A stretch of DNA of 64,000 nt, from assembly GCA_022414725.1 (NCBI GenBank), contig CM039463.1:54377100-54441099 (forward strand), read 5' to 3'. The notes beneath the pieces are model-generated. The model was not told the DNA's origin and ran no database searches. It saw only the letters and a program-made list of their open reading frames with translations. The position numbers were made by a program, and so were the translations under genes. Source of the stretch: Microglena sp. YARC (Eukaryota; Chlorophyta; Chlorophyceae; Chlamydomonadales; Chlamydomonadaceae). This document shows positions 55,214 to 64,000 of this stretch, piece after piece. Every line of letters begins with the position of its first letter. Position 1 is the stretch's first letter.

Positions 55214-57037
55214 GGGGGGGGGGGAGATGGGGTGGAGTAGTGTGTGTGTGTTGTCTTTGTGTGTGTGTGGGGGGGGGGGGGAGCGGGGGGGAGTGTGTGT
55301 GTGTTGGTGTGGAGTTGTGTGTGTGTGTCTGGTGTGTGGTGGTGGGGGGAGCGGGGAGTGTGGTGTGGTTGTGTGTGTGAGGGGGGTGGGGGGGGAGCGT
55401 GTAGGGAGTGGAGCGGGGACCCGGAGTGGAGTGTGTGGTGTGTGTGTGCTGTGTGTGTGTGTGTGTGTGTGCCGGGGGGGGGGCGGGGAGCGGGGGGGAG
55501 TGGAGTAGTGTGGTGTGTGTGCCTGTGTGTTGTGTGGTGGGAGCGCGGGGGTGGAGTGTGTGTGGGGGGGGGGGAGCGGGGGAGAGCGGGGGTTGTGGAT
55601 GTGTGTGTGTGGTTGGGGGGAGTATTGTGTGTGTGGGGGGGAGCGGGGGTTGGAGTGTGTGTGTGTGGTGTGGTGTTTGTGGGTGGTGAGCTGGGTGGGG
55701 CGGACAGGGGGAGTAGGTAGAGTGTGCGTGGTGTGTGGGGTGTGTGTGTGCTTGGTTTGGGGGGGCGGGAGTGTGTTGTGTGTTGTGGTCACGGCTGGGG
55801 GGGAGTGGCTTGTGTGTGGTGCGTGTGTGGTGGTGGTGGGAGCTGTGTGTGTGTGTGGTGTGTTGTGGTGTGCTTGTGTTGTGTGTGTGTGTGGGGGGGC
55901 TGGGGAGCGGATGGTGGGGTGGAGTGGAGTGTGTGTGTGTGCGTGTGTGTGTGTGTGGGTTGGGGGGCGGGGAGAGCGGGTGGGGGAGTGGAGGTGTGTG
56001 TGTGTGTGTGTGTGCCAACTGTGTGTGGGTGGGGGCGTGGGGGGGGAGCGGGGGGGAGTGGAGTGTGTGTGTGTGGTGTGTGTGTGGGTTTGTGTTTGTG
56101 TGGGGTGGGGGGGAGCGGGGGGGAGTGGAGTGTGTGTTTGTGTGTGTGTGTGTGTGTGTGGGGGGGGTGGGGGGGAGAGCGGGGTGAGTGGAGTGTGTGT
56201 GTGTGGTGTGTGTGTGTGTGGGGGGGGGGGGGGGGTGGAGCGGGGGTGGAGTGGAGTGTGTGTGTGTGTGTGGTTGGTGTGTGGTGTGTGTGTGGGGGGG
56301 TGAGGGGGGAGGGGGGGGGAGTGTGCAGAGGTGTGTGTGCGTGTGGTGGTGTGTGACTGTGTGTGTGTGGATTGGGGGGGGTGGGAGCGCCGAGAGCGGG
56401 GGTGGAGTGGGAGTGTGTGTGTGTGTTGTGTGCTTGTGTGTGTGTGGAGGGGGGGGGGGGGGGGAGCGGGGGTGTGCGTGTGCGTGTGTGTGTGTGTGTT
56501 GGGGGGGGAGCGGGGGGTGGAGTGGAGTGTGTGTGTGTGTGTGTGTGTGTCGTTTGTGTGTGTGGTGTGTGGGGGGGGGGGGAGAGCGGGGGTGGAGTGG
56601 ATGTGTTGCTCTGTGTGTGTGTGGTGGTGTGTGTGTGGGGGGGGGGGGGGGAGGGGAGCGGGGGGAGTGGAGTGTGTGTGTTGTGGATGTGCTGTGTGTG
56701 TGTGTGTGTTGTGCTTGGGGGGGGGGGGGAGCGGGGGTGGATGGAGGTGTGTGTGTGTGGTGTGTGTGTGGTGTGTGTGTGTGGGGGGGGTTTGGGGGGA
56801 GCGGGGGGGAGTGGAGTGTGTGTGTGTGTGTGTGTGTCTGATCATGTGTGTGTGGGGGGGGGGGGGGGGGAGCGGGGGGGGAGGGAGTGTGTGTGTGGTG
56901 TGTGTGTGTGTGTGCTGGGGTGGGTGGGGGGGGGGGGGGGGGGGAGCGGGGGGGAGTGGAGTGTGTGTGGTGCCAAAGTGTGTGTGTGTGTTGTGTGGGG
57001 GGGGGGGGGGTGGTGGCGGGGGAGCGGGGGGGGAGTG

Positions 57038-57072
<35 letters not shown>

Positions 57073-58528
57073 GGGGGAGCGGGAGGGGGAGTGGAAGTGT
57101 GTGTGTGGGGGGGGAGCGGGGGTGGAGTGGAGTGTGTGTGTGGTGGTGTGTGTGTGTGTGGGGGGCGGGGGGGGGAGCGGGTGGAGTGGAGTGTGTGTTG
57201 GTGTGGTTGTGGTGTGCTTGTGGAGCGGGGGGGTGTGCGAGTGGATGTGTGTGTGGGAGTGGTGGTGTGTGGTGTGGGGTGTGGAGTGTGTGTGTGTGTG
57301 TGGTGTGCCTGTGGGTGTGTGTGTGGGGGGGGGGGGGGAGCTGTGTGGGGGGGGGGGAGAGCGGGGGTGAGGGGGGAGTGTGTGTGTGTGGTGTGTGGAG
57401 TGCTGTGGGGGTGGGGGGGGCGTGTGGGGGGGAGCGGGGGAGTGGAGTGTGTGGTGCGGTGGTGTTGTGATCAGTGTGTTGTGGGTGTGGGGGGGGTGGG
57501 GGGAGCTAGCGCCGCCTATATGTCCGACGAGCCTGGCTCAAATGGTGTACAGGGGGGGAGGGGAGGGCACTTGTGTGTTGTGTGGTGATGGTGAGGTTGT
57601 GTGTGGGAGTGAGAGAGCAGGGGGGAGTGTGGAGAGCACGGGGGTAGGAGTGGGAGTGGAGTGTGCGGAAGCTGTAGTGGGTGTGGTTGTGTGGGGCGGG
57701 GGGGGGAGGGGAAGCGGGGTGGAGTGGAGTGTGCGTGTGTGTGTTGTGCACCTGTGTGGTGGGGGGGGGAGGGGGAGCGGGGAGGACGGAGCGGGGGTGG
57801 AGTGGAGGTGTGTGTGTGGTGTGCTGTGGTATGTGGGGGAGGGAGAGCGAGGGTTGTTGTGTGTGCTTGTGTGTGTGGGACGGGGGGGAGCGGGGGGCCG
57901 GAGGGAGTGGCAGTCTGTGTGTGTGGTAGTGTGTGTGGGGGGTGGGTGGGGGGAGAGCGGGGGGGAGTGAGTCTGTGTGTGTGTGTGTGTGCGTGTGTGT
58001 GTGGGGGGGGGGAGCGGGGGGTGGGTGTGTGTGTGTGGTGTGTGTGTGGGCGGGGGGGGAGGAGAGCGGGGGTGGAGTGGAGTGTGTGTGTGTGGTGTGC
58101 TTTGTGTGTGTGGTGGGGGAGGGCGGGTTGTGGTGTGCTTGTGTGTGTGGGGGGGGGGGAGCGGGGGGGGAGTGGGAGTGTGTGTGGTGTGGTGAGTGTG
58201 TGTGTGTGTGTGGGGGTGGGGGGGGGAGAGCGGGGTTGGAGTGGAGTGTGTGTGTGTGTGGTGGTGTGCTGTCGTGTCGGCGGGGGGGGGGGGGGGGGGA
58301 GCGGGGTGAGTGGAGTGTGTGTGTGTGGAGTGTGTGCTTGTGTGTGTGGGGGGGAGGGGGAGGGGCAGAGAGGGGTGAGTGGGAGTGTGCGTTTGTTTGG
58401 TGTGTGTGTGTGTGGGGGGGGGGGAGCGGGAGAGCGGGGGGGAGTGAGTGGTGTGTGTGTGCTTGTGTGTGTGGGGGGAGGCGGGGTTGTGGTGTGCTTG
58501 TGTGTGTGGGGGGGGGAGCGGGGGTGGA

Positions 58529-58559
<31 letters not shown>

Positions 58560-58671
58560 GGGGGGGGGGGAAGAGCGGGGGTGGAGTGGAGTGTGTGGTG
58601 TGGTGTGTGTTGTGTGGGGGGGGGGGGAGCGGGGTGGAGTGGAGTGTGTGTGTGTGGTGTGGTGTGTGTGT

Positions 58672-58712
<41 letters not shown>

Positions 58713-58803
58713 GGGGGCGGGGGGGAGTGGAGTGTGTGTGTGTGGTGTGTGTGTGTGGGGGGGGGGGGGGGAGCTGGGGTGGAGTGGAGTGTGTGTGTGT
58801 GGT

Positions 58804-58834
<31 letters not shown>

Positions 58835-58845
58835 GGGGGAGGAGG
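53987..58845 (-). repeat. 5-kb GTGTG/GGGGG array upstream of thioredoxin exon
   Basis: Imperfect units of about 55-90 bases: GAGCGGGGGTGGAGTGGAGT, GTGTGTGTGTGTGGTGTG, then a G run. The sense RNA of the thioredoxin gene would be CA- and C-rich. Non-repeat islands are few: 55012-55045, 57505-57550 and 56996-57010. His/Thr/Pro and Cys/Val/Gly frames of up to about 600 codons run through it on both strands and are artefacts. Confidence 0.95.
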
Positions 58846-59412
58846 AACTGTGTTTCTGGAGAAACATCCACAACTGTTGAGGGGTAAGGCATCTGCACAT
58901 AGAGGGGGTGGGTGGGGTGGGGTGGGTGGGGTGGGGGGAGGAGGTAGGGGGGGCAGTGGTTGAGTGTGTGGGGGGAGAGCGGGGGGATTGGAGTGTGTGT
59001 GTAGTGTGTGTGGGTGGTGGGTAGGGGGTGAGGTGGGGAGTGCGGGGGGGGGGGGGGGTGGGGGGGGGGGGGGCATAGGTAGGGAGGAGTGGTGGTGGGG
59101 GGGGAGAGCGGAGAAGGAGGTAGTGTGTGTGTGGGGGGGGAGGGGGGGGCATAGGTAGGAGGAGTGGGGGGAGAAGTGGGGGTTGAGTGTGTGTGTTTGT
59201 GTGTGTGTGTGTGTCCTGTGTGTGTGTGGGAGGGGGGGGGGAGCAGGTGGGAGTGTGTGTGTGTGTGGTGGTGGGGGTGGGGTGGTGGGGGGCGGAGAGG
59301 GAGAAAGTGTGCGGGGGGAGTGGGAGGGGAGACCAGGTGTGGGGGAGTTTGGGGGGGAGGGCAAAGAGGAGGGAAGGGGGGAGATAAGGGGGGGGGGGGG
59401 GGGGGAGTGCGT

Positions 59413-59443
<31 letters not shown>

Positions 59444-59455
59444 GGGGGGTAATTA
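58846..59455 (-). repeat. Thioredoxin N-terminal exon echo and G-rich array
   Basis: 58851-58902 read on the minus strand: ATGTGCAG|ATGCCTTACC, TCAACAGTTGTGGATGTTTC, an echo of the 53986 exon edge (PSSVVEVLSDA against PSTVVDVS) with a frame-changing indel and intact AG. Then G-rich sequence with runs up to about 25 G to 59449. Confidence 0.85.
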
Positions 59456-59617
59456 GGGGAGTATTTGTGTTATTGAGTGTGCGTCTGGGAAGGGGAAAGG
59501 AGGGGGAAGGAGGGGAGGGTGTCTTTGATTTTTCTGTACCTCCAGAAAATCTAGGACACCCTCCCCTGGCTTGCTCCGAAAAATAACGTAAAGGAACCGA
59601 GTACGGTATCCGGAGAG

Positions 59618-59822
59618 CAGTGTTTTCATTTTCAGCTGCGAGCCGCAGCTACGAGCCGCAGCTCCCCTGCCTGCCTATCCAGGCAAACCTTACTCAGTCT
59701 ACTGCGTCTGGTCGCTGACATCATCAGTATTCTACACCTGTTGAAATCTCGGCACAGAGCCCAGTGGATGAGTCAGGGAGCTGCCTAGAAGCTGCTGCTC
59801 GTAGATGAAATGAAAATCACTG
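59618..59822. mobile_element. hAT-like MITE, family M1
   Basis: 205 bp; ends CAGTGTTTTCATTTTCAGCT and, inverted, CAGTGATTTTCATTTCATCT, inner right arm GGGAGCTGCCTAGAAGCTGC. Flanks CCGGAGAG and CCAGACAG agree at 6 of 8 bases. Confidence 0.8.
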
Positions 59823-60488
59823 CCAGACAGGATTTACGCCCAGGGTTCTCCGCAAGGTGCTACTTGTGCTACTTCATGCACCTTGGTTTTTTTTAACTGT
59901 TTTTAGAGCAGCCCTTCCTTCTGTGGGGCGGGAGCCCCCAGGTTCACCAGTTTGTCTGATTATTTGTATGTTTGTTTGTCCGTCACGTTCCAATCCCGGG
60001 CCTCGTAAACCCACTCTCCACCCTTCCAAACCTCAGGAAGCTCCAGCCTCGCCGACAATTTCAAACCACTCTTCGCAAATTTTATGCTTTGCTTGTGACA
60101 CGCCTAGGACTTGTTCTTTTCGGCTACCATCACCATCTTCTTGGCACTTACTTCCGGCTACCATCACCAGTTTTTTTATTTCAGAAATCTTCAGGCCAAT
60201 TTGGTAGCCACAAGTGGCGACCACAGGCTCATCCTGGGACGGTGCGGTAGCACCATCTGCACTAGGTGAATAGGTCACTTCCACCAGGGGTAGGCCTGAG
60301 CTAGCTACCTGGGCTGGGCCTGTGCAACCCAGGTGCAACCCAGGGCACAAATCACTGACCTGAGGGTCGCCATCGTGGCGACCAAGGGCCCATTTCGCCC
60401 GAATTTTGCACACCTGAGGGTCGCACGGGGTGGTGACCGCGCGCCACAATATGTGACCGGTCGCACAAATAAAAAACACTGACCAGCA
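59823..60488. other. Intergenic, no supported gene
   Basis: 60145-60205 repeats GGCTACCATCACC. 60310-60450 has GTCGCCATCGTGGCGACC, which is self-complementary, and repeats ACCTGAGGGTCGC. Could hold the 5' end of the thioredoxin gene or of a neighbour, but I cannot show it. Confidence 0.4.
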
Positions 60489-60686
60489 CAGCAGTTATTT
60501 TCTGCTACTGGCACCAGCTTCTAGGCAGTTACCTTTGACTGCCCCTGGGCCAAACCCAAAGATTCCAGTAGCGTTGGAAAGCTGACGATATCAGCTTCCA
60601 GGTGCCTAGGCAGCTTAAGATTTGAATGAAGAGAGAGCCTGGGGAGCTGCCTAGAAGCTGTTGTTCTTAGCTGTAAATAAACACTG
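60489..60686. mobile_element. hAT-like MITE, family M1
   Basis: 198 bp; ends CAGCAGTTATTTTCTGCTA and, inverted, CAGTGTTTATTTACAGCTA, inner arms CAGCTTCTAGGCAG and CTGCCTAGAAGCTG. No clear target duplication. Confidence 0.75.
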
Positions 60687-61639
60687 TGGTGTTTTGGCAA
60701 TGCTGCATGAGAGCCTGTTGAGGTTGCTTTCAGGGGCCCAAGAGCTGCTGGTAGCACCCCAAAGGCTACTAGGAGCACCACGGAGCTACATAAGGGACAT
60801 TATTATTTCCCTTAAAATAACCCTGCTTACGCGCAGGCTTGAGGGATCATGGGTGATGAGGGGATGAGGGGATGAAGCAGTCAATAAATTCTTCTGCGAG
60901 AAAAGAGTTTCCAACGCCATTGAAAGTGGATAACTGGTACAGATTGTGTGTGTAGTAGTCAGCACAACCTCAGACTTGATCCATACTGCCATAGGTGCAG
61001 CTGGAGTGATCTGCGTTAGCTACCATCCATGAGGTATCCATGAGGGTGCCGAATCGGCAAGAAATGATTGTGCGTCGAGCAGCCGGTCGGTGATGCTAGT
61101 GCTACGTACCCGAAGAGGCGTGCCTCAGTGGTGATGTTGTCGTCGCAGCAAGCACCGTGAAACTGTTGATGTTGCCCATGGCGTGGCGAACGAAAAGAGG
61201 GAGCTTGGAAGCAGCTACTTGCATGTTCGATACAATTTGGTATGGAGCAGGATGACAATAAGTTTACGTAGCACATCGCCCTGTTATCCATGCGAAGCTC
61301 GCTGGTTTCGTATCGCACGTACCTCAGGCATTCCCTGGGGGGGTATTCTGGTTCGTACTGGGGGTCCTCAGATCAGGTACAGTGGGGGCAGTGGAGCACG
61401 TGACGTGGAGGGCCAAACCCTAAAGTAAGCAGGTTGGTAAGGAGGCTGACAGAAAGAGGCGTGCGTGAGGTATCTTGCTAGTGCGACCTAGGGACCTTAG
61501 GCATCTTGACCATCAATATTCGGATCTGTGCGAAAAATAGGCCGAATAAAGGCCGCACCACTGATCAGACGGGTCCACAAACTCGTAAGCATCCGCAGGC
61601 TGTGTGCGCCATTCAATTTTGAGAGAGAGAACAGGATTG
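60687..61639. other. Upstream region of the kinase gene
   Basis: About 950 bases of non-repetitive sequence. I find no TATA box or other promoter element that I would defend, and no upstream exon. Frames here are short and not domain-like. Confidence 0.4.
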
Positions 61640-62196
61640 ATGACTGCCAACCTTGGATGGTTGCGACAGACACCCACGCATGCTGGTCTAGTTCCATCGC
61701 GAGGAAATGCGTCACCTCCCGTGCTCCATGCCCCCAATAACTTTTTCTGGGGTCTATCCCGAAGCCCCACACAACAACAGTGTGACAGTAGGATAAGCTC
61801 GGGTATACAGACCCGTGCCACCCGAGGAGAAATCCCTGGGAGCCATGATAAACCCATCCTTGGACCTCCTGCTGCGTCTTATCCTGTGGGATTGAAAACT
61901 CCGTCTGTTAGGCCCTGGGGCACTGCTCAGAGTAGCGCCAGTCAGCCACGTCAGCCCCGTCGTGACAGCACTCCTACCCTAGCGGTGTCTACCAAGTCGC
62001 ACGAGATTGCGAATCCTGTGGAAGAGACGACCACAAGGCAAGCAAGTCCAAACGCGGCCGAAGAGTCCACTTCGACTAGGGTTGGGAAAGACCTAGGCTG
62101 GAGGACTGATTTCCACGAGCACTACTCCCAGACGGATTTGAAGCTGGTGGGTCAAGGCGGCTTTGGGCTGGTCTACGAGGGAGCTGACGCAGTAAG
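61640..62196 (+). CDS. Kinase exon 1
   Basis: From MTANLGWLRQTPTHAG through a Ser/Thr/Pro-rich region to HYSQTDLKLVGQGGFGLVY and EGADAV; donor GTAAG|GTAAGC. Frame is open upstream of the Met to 61604 without another ATG. Confidence 0.8.
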
Positions 62197-63585
62197 GTAA
62201 GCAAAGGCCCCGACTCAGGCCTGGTGAATTAGAGGCTGGGTAGAAGCTGGAAGGAACTGCGGGGGTGTTGAGAGTGGGGGGGAGAGATGTGTCTTGTGAG
62301 AATTGGGCTGAGTTTGACCTGGATCCTTTGCCAGTGTGAAATGTGGGGCTACTTGGACTGTGGTAGGAAGGATACCCTTCATCATCATACTGACGTTGTA
62401 TGGCTTCAAGGTCCCAGGCTCCCACTTGCCTCTCCCCATTCAATCTGATCACTGTTTCATTTTTGGGCGACACATAGCAGCTTCCACCTAGCTCCAACAG
62501 GCAGCCGATGGGTCTAGTGTAAAGCTTGCAGGTGCACTGTAATGCCCGCAATGTCAGCCTGCAGGTGCACTAGCTAGCTTTGGGTTTGTCCCAAGGACAG
62601 CCCAAAAGATGCTATGCATAGCCCAAAAATGAAATAGTGAATCTGATGCGACTGCCCTCCTTCCTCTCTTATACTTGCAGCGGTGAGCCAGTGGCAGTGA
62701 AAGTCCTCTCCAAGATCCGGCCGTCTATTCTCAAGGATGGTAACCTTTCAAGGCTGCAGAGGGAGGTGGATGTCCTGAAAGCATTGCAAGGCTCTGGTCG
62801 AGTGGTTGGCTTCCGTGGGAACTTCGAGGATGATAAAGAAGTTCGAATCGTGATGGACCTCTGTGCTGGAACTGATCTACAAAAGCTGGTTGAGGTGAGT
62901 TCTCGAGGAGGCTAGGTGTAGGCATACAAGCCACGTCATCTTACTCTTGAAGCCTCCTACCCACCCCACAAGCTCCCCCATTCCTGATATCTCCCCTTGA
63001 AGAACCAGACTTGTTATCATCTGTATCAGGAACTTGGTGACAGCCTCTCCAGATAGCCTAAAATTACCATGATTGTTTGAGGTTGTGCAACCTGTTAGCC
63101 TTATTGGCTGGACTGCCATGCGGCCTATGCCATGCAATCTATGTGACTTATGCTGGACTGCCATGCGACTTATGCCATGCAATCTATGTGACCTATGCTG
63201 GACTGCCATGCGACCTATGCCTTAAGATCTATGTGACCTATGCTGGACTGCCATGCGACCTATCCCATGAACAATTGTTTCGATCCTTCAGACCCTGTCC
63301 TACCATATCTCTGAATCTGCCAAGCATTTCTAAATGATAAATGTGTATCTATCGTGTTCAAGATTCAAGGCCCACTAGACGAGCAGCGCATGGTCCTGGT
63401 CGCCTTTGAGATGCTCCACACCATCGGCACGTGCCATGAGCTTGGAGTGCTGTATGGAGATGTCAAGCCAGCCAACTTCTGTCTTGTCCGCCCTGAGAAG
63501 AACCCACTTGCCTCAGCCAGTTCTGAGTATGTGGGCACCACATGGTTGAAGGCTGTTGACTTCGGTGCAAGCCAGAGTCTTACAG
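61640..63585 (+). CDS. Protein kinase, CDPK/CaMK-like (3' end outside window)
   Basis: Exons 61640-62196, 62681-62894, 63363-63585, phases 2, 0, then 1 at the last donor; continues beyond the window. The N-terminal 150 residues are Ser/Thr/Pro-rich and probably disordered. Kinase domain: glycine loop VGQGGFGLVYEG, catalytic Lys in VAVKVL, helix-C Glu in LQREVDVLKAL, hinge VMDLCAGTDLQKL, catalytic loop YGDVKPANF, and VDFGAS. It phosphorylates Ser/Thr on unknown targets. The catalytic loop has Asp but lacks the usual His-Arg (YGD for HRD), so it is a non-RD-type kinase not expected to need activation-loop phosphorylation. ATG at 61640 is the first in frame; an upstream exon cannot be excluded. 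CDPK resemblance (LKAVDFGAS) is by eye. No calcium-binding EF hands are in the visible part. Confidence 0.88.
62450..62639. mobile_element. hAT-like MITE, family M1 (perfect TSD) in kinase intron 1
   Basis: 190 bp; ends CACTGTTTCATTTTTGGGC and, inverted, CACTATTTCATTTTTGGGC (18 of 19). Perfect 8-bp target duplication AATCTGAT at 62442-62449 and 62640-62647. The best-preserved copy of the family and the one that fixes its superfamily. Confidence 0.93.
62681..62894 (+). CDS. Kinase exon 2
   Basis: Acceptor ACTTGCAG|CGGTGA; SGEPVAVKVLSKIRPSILK, LQREVDVLKALQGSGRV, VRIVMDLCAGTDLQKLVE; donor TTGAG|GTGAGT. The N-lobe with the ATP-binding Lys, helix C and hinge. Confidence 0.92.
62895..63362 (+). 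repeat. Kinase intron 2 with 40-44-bp tandem repeat
   Basis: 63105-63265 repeats GCTGGACTGCCATGCGACCT, ATGCCATGCAATCTATGTGA about four times. No exon-edge echo is visible, unlike the introns of the other genes in the window. Confidence 0.85.
63363..63585 (+). CDS. Kinase exon 3
   Basis: Acceptor GTTCAAG|ATTCAAG; IQGPLDEQRMVLVAFEMLH, CHELGVLYGDVKPANFCL, WLKAVDFGASQSLT; donor TACAG|GTAAGG. Contains the catalytic loop and DFG. The acceptor lacks a strong pyrimidine tract. Confidence 0.85.
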
Positions 63586-63683
63586 GTAAGGTGCTTGCCC
63601 TATCTGCCTTGTGGCAAGTCTGGAACCTGGGATTTCAATGAGGTCAGTTGATGCTATGGGACACATTGGCGCCCTGATGGAAG

Positions 63684-63882
63684 TACTGATTCTTGAAGCT
63701 AGGTATGGCAGCTTCCAGCCAGCTTCATTAGCTAGCCACTGGGCTGAGTCCAAAGATTTCAGCTGCATTTGAATGCTGCCGTGTTGGCTTTTAGACACCC
63801 TAGCAAGCTTTAGGCTTGGCCCAGGGACAGGGAAAGGGATCTGTCAAGAAGCTGCTATGCATAGCTTCAAAAGGTAACAGTG
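63684..63882. mobile_element. hAT-like MITE, family M1, in kinase intron 3
   Basis: 199 bp; ends TACTGATTCTTGAAGCTA and, inverted, CACTGTTACCTTTTGAAGCT, inner arms GGCAGCTTCC and GAAGCTGC. Flanked by GATGGAAG and GCTGGAAG, 7 of 8 identical. Confidence 0.85.
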
Positions 63883-64000
63883 GCTGGAAGAAGGGAGATA
63901 GCAATGGATGAAACGAATGGCTGGGTTGGTGTGTGAGGGTGAAATTCATACAAAAGCCTATGCATTCTCTCCAGATCTTATATTGCTCAGTTAGTCCAAC

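Noticed and set aside
57538..59364. Frame of about 600 codons on the minus strand rich in His, Thr, Ser and Pro
   Set aside because: It is the translation of the TG/G array; all three frames on that strand are open with similar composition, and no domain is present.
61604..61639. Kinase start upstream of 61640
   Set aside because: The frame is open but has no ATG before 61640.

Overview
This is nuclear DNA from a eukaryote, most likely a green-lineage alga. Protein-coding pieces are short, separated by GT-AG introns, and buried in tandem repeats. The evidence for the green lineage is a plant-type CLASP architecture and short TTTAGGG/CCCTAAA tracts. The extreme simple-repeat content reminds me of prasinophyte genomes such as Cymbomonas, but the species cannot be fixed from this window. 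Nothing bacterial, viral or CRISPR-like is visible.

Layout. (1) 1-7.74 kb is a composite satellite of AT-rich 17-bp-unit blocks alternating with TGG-rich blocks. It is probably an intron of the next gene. (2) 7.74-25.2 kb, + strand: a CLASP microtubule-associated protein in 11 exons whose splice phases agree, with one exception caused by an apparent 1-base frame slip. Its first TOG domain should lie upstream of the window. (3) 25.2-34.3 kb: repeats, short transposons, SINEs and two weak minus-strand coding pieces, one an acidic tail and one resembling a cold-shock domain. (4) 34.3-42.8 kb, + strand: a Ser/Pro-rich protein of unknown function in at least five exons, followed by tandem copies of its last exon to 45.2 kb. 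(5) 45.2-48.3 kb: SINEs and hAT-like MITEs. (6) 48.28-53.99 kb, minus strand: a thioredoxin in at least five exons. One is a 14-base microexon that supplies most of the WCGPC active site. Its upstream intron is a TG/G-rich array reaching about 59.4 kb. (7) 61.64 kb to the window end, + strand: the start of a CDPK/CaMK-like protein kinase, cut by the window edge.

The main observation is that introns of all three repeat-rich genes are filled with tandem repeats whose units contain the neighbouring exon edge together with its splice site. The working junction is always the copy next to the full exon. Dozens of truncated exon echoes with intact AG or GT signals lie on the intron side. Many introns are also split in composition on the sense strand: the donor half is G/T-rich and the acceptor half C/A-rich, so the halves could base-pair in the pre-mRNA. 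I also find three families of short hAT-like elements with 8-bp target duplications and a tRNA-derived SINE family with clear target-site duplications.

The genes have no evident shared pathway: cytoskeleton, redox, signalling and unknown. Long open frames made of His/Thr/Pro, Trp/Gly/Val or Cys/Val repeats are translations of the arrays and are not annotated as genes.
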